11,424 bases of DNA from Epsilonproteobacteria bacterium 4484_65. Lineage in GTDB: Bacteria; Campylobacterota; Campylobacteria; Campylobacterales; Sulfurovaceae. Position numbers and translations under genes: made by a program. How positions within the stretch are numbered: the first letter of the stretch is position 1; each line of letters starts with the position of its first letter. The notes beneath the pieces were generated by a model. That model saw nothing but the letters and a program-made list of their open reading frames with translations, was not told where the DNA came from and did no database searches. Positions 7,154 to 11,424 of this stretch are shown here, piece by piece. Where the stretch lies: positions 1-11,424 of the forward strand of contig NATJ01000032.1 of NCBI GenBank assembly GCA_002085305.1, written 5' to 3'.

Positions 7154-8488
7154 TCAAGTATCGGAATTTTGAGTATCTGTATTCACTTTATTTGAAAGTT
7201 CTTCTAATAATACTTTAAAATTTTCATCATTGTCTATGATCTCATTGATTTTTTTCATTGCATGTGAAATAGCAGTATGGTCTTTCATTCCAAAATATAA
7301 AGCAATTTGAGGCATAGAATTTGGTGTAAGATTTCGAGCTAAATAAATGGCTGTTCTTCTGGCATTGACGACAGCTTTGGTACGTTTTTTTGATTTGATA
7401 TCAGAAGGTTTTATGTTGAGTTCACGAGAGACGATCTTTACAATATCATCAATGGTAATATTTTCTTTTTTCTCTTTGAGTTGATCTTTGATGGCATTTT
7501 GTGCAAAATCTAAAGTGATCTCTTGATTTAACATAGAAGATAGAGCATTGAGTTTAATGATCGTACCTTCAATTTCACGTATGTTATCACCCATATGTGT
7601 AGCGATAAAGTTGATGATCTCATGGTTAAGTTTTATCCCATCCAATTCACATTTTTTTTGAATAATAGCAATTTTTGTTTCAAGTCCTGGAGGTTGGATA
7701 TCTGCCATGAGACCCCACTCAAAACGACTTTTAAGTCTATCAACCAATCCGGCTATTTTATTAGGTTGTCTGTCTGAAGTGATCACAATTTGTTTATTGG
7801 CATTATAGAGTTCATTAAAGGTGTGAAAGAATTCTTCCTGAGTCTGTTCTTTACGGCTTAAAAATTGTATATCATCTATAAGCAGCAGATCACACTCTCT
7901 AAACTTATCTCTAAATCTATCCATCGTTTGGGAACGTAGATGAGAAGTAAATGAGTTCATGAATTGTTCAAGTGTAGTATATATAACCGTTTTGCCAAGA
8001 TCTATATGATAGTTACCTATGGCTTGAAGCAGGTGTGTTTTACCTAGTCCTACGCCACCATAGATAAAGAGTGGATTGTATTGTTTACCGGGTTTTTCTG
8101 CTACAGATTTTGCTGTAGTGTATGCAAACTGGTTGGAGTCCCCTACGATAAAGCTGTCAAAAGTAAGAGAGGGATTCAAATAGGTACTTTTAGAAGTGCT
8201 TTTTTCACTGTTTTGCTTGCTTACTGCTATAGAGGTTTGTTTAGTTTGTTTGCCTACGGTAATTTCTATTTCAGGTTTTACTTCATTCTGAAGTTCAAAA
8301 AGGTGTATAAGTTTATCGGTATATTTGGTTTTAACCCATTTTGCTATAAGCATATTGGGTGCAGAAAAATAAACCATATTACTTCGTGAGTGTTTTGTAT
8401 CATAGATCAGTTTTTTGATATAGCGTTCATATTCAGTCTCAGAGATCTCTTTTTTAAGTTCATAAAGTACTTTTTGTCCAATATTCAT
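7154..8488 (-). CDS. dnaA: Chromosomal replication initiator DnaA
   Basis: 444 residues, typical length. This AAA+ ATPase binds DnaA boxes, unwinds oriC and helps load the replicative helicase; it is also usually an autoregulator. Domain I covers about 1-80, a short polar linker about 80-105, the AAA+ domain about 106-330 with Walker A GGVGLGKT (144-151), Walker B LLLIDD (201-206), sensor 1 VITSD, the arginine-finger region DRLKSRFEWGL (250-260) and sensor 2 NIREIEG (R304). Domain IV (about 340-444) has the basic loop around KSKKRTKAVVNARR and the DnaA signature DHTAISHAMKKI (403-414). The ATG at 8488 has AAGGA 9 nt upstream. It is transcribed divergently from ruvC, and boxes for its own product flank it on both sides. 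Confidence 0.98.
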   Translation of the reverse strand: MNIGQKVLYELKKEISETEYERYIKKLIYDTKHSRSNMVYFSAPNMLIAKWVKTKYTDKLIHLFELQNEVKPEIEITVGKQTKQTSIAVSKQNSEKSTSKSTYLNPSLTFDSFIVGDSNQFAYTTAKSVAEKPGKQYNPLFIYGGVGLGKTHLLQAIGNYHIDLGKTVIYTTLEQFMNSFTSHLRSQTMDRFRDKFRECDLLLIDDIQFLSRKEQTQEEFFHTFNELYNANKQIVITSDRQPNKIAGLVDRLKSRFEWGLMADIQPPGLETKIAIIQKKCELDGIKLNHEIINFIATHMGDNIREIEGTIIKLNALSSMLNQEITLDFAQNAIKDQLKEKKENITIDDIVKIVSRELNIKPSDIKSKKRTKAVVNARRTAIYLARNLTPNSMPQIALYFGMKDHTAISHAMKKINEIIDNDENFKVLLEELSNKVNTDTQNSDT

Positions 8489-8503
8489 ACGTATCTTTCC
8501 TTA

Positions 8504-8512
8504 CTTTTCACA
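8504..8512 (+). promoter_or_regulatory. DnaA box CTTTTCACA in the dnaA leader
   Basis: The TTCAC core lies 16 nt upstream of the dnaA start codon. It is also the left arm of a 7-bp inverted repeat, CTTTTCA (8504-8510) with TGAAAAG (8518-8524). Confidence 0.55.
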
Positions 8513-8521
8513 TTTACTGAA

Positions 8522-8535
8522 AAGGTTTAAACCTT
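8522..8535. repeat. Perfect 14-bp palindrome AAGGTTTAAACCTT
   Basis: A fully symmetric 14-bp sequence in the dnaA leader, between two DnaA boxes. It is too short and A/T-centred to be a terminator and looks like an operator for a dimeric DNA-binding protein; the protein is unknown. Confidence 0.6.
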
Positions 8536-8537
8536 AA

Positions 8538-8546
8538 TGTGAATAA
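8538..8546 (-). promoter_or_regulatory. DnaA box TTATTCACA at the dnaA start region
   Basis: A strong match to the TTCAC-type box. It lies just downstream of the candidate dnaA -10 (8555-8560), where binding would block transcription initiation, consistent with the autorepression common for dnaA. Confidence 0.7.
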
Positions 8547-8553
8547 CTTCTAG

Positions 8554-8579
8554 TATTTTAGCCAATTTAAGCTAAAATA
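8554..8579. promoter_or_regulatory. Back-to-back -10 boxes of dnaA and ruvC in an inverted repeat
   Basis: TATTTTAGC (8554-8562) and its exact complement GCTAAAATA (8571-8579) surround 8 bp. Each arm contains TAAAAT oriented as a -10 box for one of the divergent genes: minus 8560-8555 for dnaA and plus 8573-8578 for ruvC. Expected starts are near 8548 and 8585. Each promoter's -35 region would overlap the other's -10, so occupancy would be mutually exclusive. Confidence 0.5.
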
Positions 8580-8605
8580 GGGGCATTAAACATAGGTTGA
8601 ATCTT

Positions 8606-8624
8606 TTATTCACTATGTGAACAA
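8606..8624. promoter_or_regulatory. Pair of convergent DnaA boxes upstream of ruvC
   Basis: TTATTCACT (plus, 8606-8614) and TTGTTCACA (minus, 8616-8624) share a centre: TTCAC-TAT-GTGAA. They lie in the likely ruvC leader and are part of the oriC1 cluster. Confidence 0.7.
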
Positions 8625-8627
8625 AGG

Positions 8628-8636
8628 TGTGAATGA
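8628..8636 (-). promoter_or_regulatory. DnaA box TCATTCACA covering the ruvC start codon
   Basis: An exact match to the Helicobacter-type box TCATTCACN. It includes the ruvC ATG at 8633-8635, so the origin extends into the ruvC coding sequence. Confidence 0.7.
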
Positions 8637-9118
8637 ATATTTTAGGAATAGACCCCGGAAGCCGTAATTTAGGCTACTGTATACTGTATTGGGATGGAAA
8701 AAAGTTTTCACTTGTTGAGGCAGGTTTGCTTAAAATAAAGACCAAAGAGCTACAAGAGCAGATCGTAGAGCTTGTAGAGGGCATAGACATCATTTTAAAG
8801 GCACATAAAATAGATGAAGTGGCTATCGAAGATATCTTTTTTGCCTATAATCCAAAGTCTGTTTTAAAGCTTGCACAATTTAGAGGAGCACTCTCCCTAA
8901 AGATACTCCAGGAGGTAGGATATTTTTACGAATATACCCCTTTGCAAGTAAAAAAAGCAGTGACAGGAAATGGTAAAGCAGCCAAAGAACAGGTGGCATT
9001 CATGGTGAAAAGATTACTGGGTATCAAAAAAGAGATAAAACCCTTAGACATCACAGATGCTATGGCAATTGCCATTACGCATCTTCAAAGAGTGAAAATG
9101 CGTAAAAAAACCAAGTAG
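8633..9118 (+). CDS. ruvC: Holliday junction endonuclease RuvC
   Basis: 161 residues, usual length. RuvC is a dimeric nuclease that resolves Holliday junctions together with the RuvAB branch-migration motor. The catalytic acidic residues of the RNase H-like fold are all present: D7 in GIDPGS, E66 in AIEDIFF, and D139 and D142 in [14 protein letters not shown], matching D7, E66, D138 and D141 of E. coli. The ATG at 8633 has AAAGG 5 nt upstream. It is transcribed away from dnaA across the origin region and converges with the L,D-transpeptidase gene, their stops being only 13 bp apart. Confidence 0.97.
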   Translation: MNILGIDPGSRNLGYCILYWDGKKFSLVEAGLLKIKTKELQEQIVELVEGIDIILKAHKIDEVAIEDIFFAYNPKSVLKLAQFRGALSLKILQEVGYFYEYTPLQVKKAVTGNGKAAKEQVAFMVKRLLGIKKEIKPLDITDAMAIAITHLQRVKMRKKTK

Positions 9119-9131
9119 GAAGTATTGAAAT

Positions 9132-10838
9132 TTAGTTAGATAATGGTTGTGCGTTTTTCTTTACTGAGATCATGCGGTTTTTAGGTATAGTAAATGTAGC
9201 TTTTTTGTTACCTGCAACTGACTCTTCAATAATCATATCATACAGATAAACATCATTTTTAAAATAGGCCAAACCATCCTCTTCATAGACAGTAAAATAA
9301 AGCATATGCACAGGAACTGGTTTGCGTAATCTGATGGTTTTAGGTTTATTGGTCTCGATGATCTTTTCTATGTCACTGCGGGAATAACTTTTTTTAGCAT
9401 TTTCAAGCAGTATATCCATAAGTTCAAATGGTTTGTCTACCCTCATGCATCCTGAACTGTAAAGCTTGTAACGTCTTGTCAACAGTGTTTTGTTGTCTGT
9501 GTCATGAAGATAGACAGCATATTTATTGGGGAACATAAATTTGATGCGGCCCAGAGCATTATTGTCTCCTGGAAACTGTACAAAACGATACGGTACACGC
9601 TTTTTACTCTTCTCGTAGGGGTCTAACATATCCTGGGTCACTTGTATCTCTTTTTTGCCTGAGAAAACATGAATATTATTTTCTTCCAGATACATAGGAT
9701 TATCTCTCAGTACATGGATCAAGTCTCTTTTAATGAGATTGTCAGGGATCGTCCACGTAGGATTAACGACCATATATTCTATGGTATCATGAAAAAGAGG
9801 TGTAGGCCTGTCTAAACGTCCTATGACAATACCCATCTTCATGATCATATTGCCATTTTTGTAATAACGCAGGTTAAAATCGGGGATATTCACTTCAATA
9901 TGCTCATTTTCAAAGTGTTTGGGATAGAGTTTTGTTTTATCCAGATTGGTGATAATAGCTTGTATATTTTTCTTTGCCGGCTGATTAAGATAGTAGGTCA
10001 TGGTCTTATCTACTTTGCCATCTACTTTAAGCAAATAACGTTTTTGATACGTGATCACAGCCTGTTTAAGTGTTTCATCAAATTTACTGTTTATAGATGC
10101 ATTTTTTGGATAGTCCCCTGAGATTTGAAGCCGTTTTTTTACCTGTTCTACACGTGATGACCTGTCACCTAATTTTAATGGAGTATTGCTATATTTTATC
10201 TTTGGAAATTTATCCATCACACGATAGTTTTTAAGTAGTTTTACCAGTTTTCTATAGCGTTCTTCCATAGGAAGAAGCGAGCTTAAATATGCGTAGATAT
10301 TTCCATTGACAGCAGCAGAGTTGAGTTGTTTCTGATTTGGAAAGGGCTTGAATGACATTTCCCAATTTACTTTCACATCATCACTCTCTTTAAGTGCCTT
10401 AAACTTTTTTTGTACCAGTTTCCAATCTACATCACCCTGCACGATGAAGCGCACCAGACGTACAAAAGAGTTAGAGAGTATAAGGTCAAGCCTTGCATAT
10501 ACAGAAGCTTGTTTGGCAGCACTTATCTCACCATTGTCAAGAAGAAAAAAGAGACGCTTGATGGACTTTTGGTCAAAAGATTTGTCCTTATAGTTAAAAA
10601 GAGGATCATTCAATGCCCGGACAAGCTGACTCATCTTCTTTTCATTTTGTGTTCCTACCCATAAAGGTTTATTGCCCGTTTGAGCATATATATTTTGTAC
10701 GATGGCTTTATTTTGCCCTTTAAGATGGGTTTGAAGAGAGTTCTGTATGTTTGCAGAAATGTTTTCTATGGAAAGTACCTGTGCCTGCAGAGGGTTTTGT
10801 ATAAAAAGGAAAAATAATAAAAATAATAAAAAACGCAA
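9132..10838 (-). CDS. Exported L,D-transpeptidase, YcbB/LdtD type
   Basis: 568 residues from a TTG at 10838 with GGAG 6 nt upstream. This start gives a clean signal peptide: MRF followed by a Leu/Phe-rich core, with likely cleavage after LQA near residue 19. The region to about 215 resembles the scaffold part of YcbB proteins. A peptidoglycan-binding repeat lies at about 220-285 (LKLGDRSSRVEQVKKRL ... AVITYQKRYLLKVDGKVD). The YkuD catalytic domain (about 313-480) ends with H445 in LHDTD and the nucleophile C464 in SSGCMRV. A C-terminal extension (about 480-568) is also seen in family relatives. Such enzymes act in the periplasm, forming 3-3 peptidoglycan cross-links or attaching proteins to the wall; which of these applies here is unclear. 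It probably has its own promoter and is head-on to ruvC. Confidence 0.9.
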   Translation of the reverse strand: MRFLLFLLFFLFIQNPLQAQVLSIENISANIQNSLQTHLKGQNKAIVQNIYAQTGNKPLWVGTQNEKKMSQLVRALNDPLFNYKDKSFDQKSIKRLFFLLDNGEISAAKQASVYARLDLILSNSFVRLVRFIVQGDVDWKLVQKKFKALKESDDVKVNWEMSFKPFPNQKQLNSAAVNGNIYAYLSSLLPMEERYRKLVKLLKNYRVMDKFPKIKYSNTPLKLGDRSSRVEQVKKRLQISGDYPKNASINSKFDETLKQAVITYQKRYLLKVDGKVDKTMTYYLNQPAKKNIQAIITNLDKTKLYPKHFENEHIEVNIPDFNLRYYKNGNMIMKMGIVIGRLDRPTPLFHDTIEYMVVNPTWTIPDNLIKRDLIHVLRDNPMYLEENNIHVFSGKKEIQVTQDMLDPYEKSKKRVPYRFVQFPGDNNALGRIKFMFPNKYAVYLHDTDNKTLLTRRYKLYSSGCMRVDKPFELMDILLENAKKSYSRSDIEKIIETNKPKTIRLRKPVPVHMLYFTVYEEDGLAYFKNDVYLYDMIIEESVAGNKKATFTIPKNRMISVKKNAQPLSN

Positions 10839-10844
10839 AAAATA

Positions 10845-10850
10845 CTCCAA
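10845..10850 (-). promoter_or_regulatory. Shine-Dalgarno that fixes a TTG start for the L,D-transpeptidase
   Basis: TTGGAG on the minus strand is followed after 6 nt by TTG (10838-10836), which opens directly into a signal peptide. No in-frame ATG exists upstream or in the signal peptide. A further in-frame TTG at 10997 would overlap the preceding gene and add 53 unneeded residues. Confidence 0.7.
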
Positions 10851-10875
10851 AAAATGAAAAGTTTTGTAAAGGGGT

Positions 10876-10881
10876 ATTATA
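10876..10881 (-). promoter_or_regulatory. Possible -10 box of the L,D-transpeptidase gene
   Basis: A perfect TATAAT on the minus strand (context TTTGATTATAATACCCC) lies 37 nt upstream of the TTG start. The expected transcript start near 10869 leaves a leader of about 30 nt. T-rich DNA precedes it and no consensus -35 is visible, as is common in Campylobacterota. Confidence 0.5.
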
Positions 10882-10939
10882 ATCAAATAAGGTAAAAAAA
10901 GGAAGAGTTGAAAATAGGGGGAAATTAAAACGTTCCACC

Positions 10940-10952
10940 AAGCCAAAGGCTT
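10940..10952 (-). terminator. Short hairpin after the outer-membrane protein gene
   Basis: AAGCC-AAA-GGCTT forms a 5-bp stem with a 3-nt loop, 14 nt after the stop codon. On the minus strand GTTTTAATTT follows about 7 nt later instead of an immediate U-run, so it is a weak terminator candidate. Confidence 0.35.
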
Positions 10953-10966
10953 AGCAGAAAAGGTTC

Positions 10967-11424
10967 TTAGAAAGTGTAAGTTACACCAAAGTTCCAAGTG
11001 TCGATAGTAAAGTCAACATTGTTACCAGCATTGTTAACAAACTCATCATCATACAATGATACATAGTCTACGAATACAGAAACGCTGTCTGTGAAAGAGT
11101 AATCTGCACCGATACCCCAAGAGAAACCATCAAATGCATCAGAACTCAATGTATAACCAGAACCAGAAACTGTATAGTCAGCATCTGCATATCCAAGAAG
11201 TGCATAGATATCAAATGAATCAGTTACCGGGTACATTGGTTTCACATAGATTCCCCATGTATCAATCTCATTTGTTGATTCACCATGAACTACATGATTC
11301 CAAGAAGTGTCATCCATACCGATCCAGTATCTACCTTCAACCGCTATATAATCGTTAAATTTATAACCTGCTTGAAGCATGAATTGTGAATAGTCATCTG
11401 ATCCCCAGTCACGTGTAAGAGTAC
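10967..11424 (-). CDS. Outer-membrane beta-barrel protein (5' end outside window)
   Basis: The last 152 residues are visible; the frame stays open to the window edge, so the ATG at 11380 is internal and not the start. The sequence alternates polar and hydrophobic/aromatic residues in short strands separated by Asp/Asn/Gly-rich turns (for example YKFNDYIAVEGRYW, WGIYVKPMYPV, FSWGIGADYSF) and ends in a terminal Phe (FGVTYTF), the usual signal for outer-membrane insertion. This matches the small OmpA-like/OmpW-like porin-type barrel families (8 strands, roughly 180-220 residues). No periplasmic OmpA peptidoglycan-binding domain follows. The signal peptide lies beyond the window. Its substrate or role cannot be read from the sequence. 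Confidence 0.85.
   Translation of the reverse strand, partial: TLTRDWGSDDYSQFMLQAGYKFNDYIAVEGRYWIGMDDTSWNHVVHGESTNEIDTWGIYVKPMYPVTDSFDIYALLGYADADYTVSGSGYTLSSDAFDGFSWGIGADYSFTDSVSVFVDYVSLYDDEFVNNAGNNVDFTIDTWNFGVTYTF

Larger units (their letters stand above)
8489..8632. other. Origin region oriC1 (dnaA-ruvC intergenic)
   Basis: Five TTCAC-core DnaA boxes lie in about 130 bp: plus 8504-8512 (CTTTTCACA), minus 8538-8546 (TTATTCACA), plus 8606-8614 (TTATTCACT), minus 8616-8624 (TTGTTCACA) and minus 8628-8636 (TCATTCACA, the Helicobacter-type consensus). Between them are a 14-bp palindrome and back-to-back -10 boxes. Together with the other dnaA flank this suggests a bipartite origin, as reported for Helicobacter and relatives. 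Confidence 0.75.

Noticed and set aside
10720..10941. 73-codon minus-strand frame upstream of and overlapping the L,D-transpeptidase start
   Set aside because: It overlaps the better-supported signal peptide and promoter, and its Phe-rich composition reflects T-rich DNA.
11378..11380. ATG at 11380 as the start of the outer-membrane protein
   Set aside because: The same frame continues open upstream to the window edge with barrel-like sequence, and there is no signal peptide after this ATG.

Overview
The window looks like chromosomal DNA of a Campylobacterota (Epsilonproteobacteria) member, most plausibly a sulfur-oxidising lineage close to Sulfurovum or Sulfurimonas. The reasons are AT-rich DNA, a divergent ruvC/dnaA-dnaN origin locus whose DnaA boxes have the TTCAC core known from Helicobacter and relatives, a pyrG-recJ pair, and a Tat-exported sulfide:quinone-oxidoreductase-like flavoprotein next to c- and b-type cytochromes. 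The genus is an inference from gene content.

Left part (1-2771, all minus strand): a redox cluster read right to left. It holds an SQR-like flavoprotein (TTG start), a small cytochrome c lipoprotein 19 nt downstream and, after a strong hairpin, a four-helix cytochrome b561 cut by the window edge. Together they look like a periplasmic sulfide (or related sulfur compound) oxidation module exchanging electrons with the quinone pool. Upstream lies an extremely AT-rich promoter region and a threefold 10-bp repeat.

Middle (2772-8488, minus strand): dnaA, dnaN, pyrG and recJ. dnaN, pyrG and recJ are tightly packed (18-nt gap, then an 8-bp overlap). gyrB, which usually follows dnaN in this phylum, is absent here. 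RecJ lacks about 37 residues, including the conserved NAAGR motif.

Origin: both dnaA flanks carry clusters of TTCAC-core DnaA boxes, five in the dnaA-ruvC gap and three (plus one inside dnaA) on the dnaN side. The dnaA-dnaN gap also has a row of TAG triplets directly beyond a DnaA box, in the arrangement of a DnaA-trio, beside an AT-rich stretch. This fits a bipartite oriC.

Right part: ruvC (plus strand) converges with an exported YcbB/LdtD-type L,D-transpeptidase (minus strand, TTG start), preceded by the 3' end of an outer-membrane beta-barrel gene. No intergenic stretch exceeds 300 bases. I saw no tRNA, rRNA, CRISPR array, insertion sequence or prophage gene. I found no clearly new multi-gene system; the best candidates for a second look are the origin architecture, the internally shortened RecJ and the three-component redox module.
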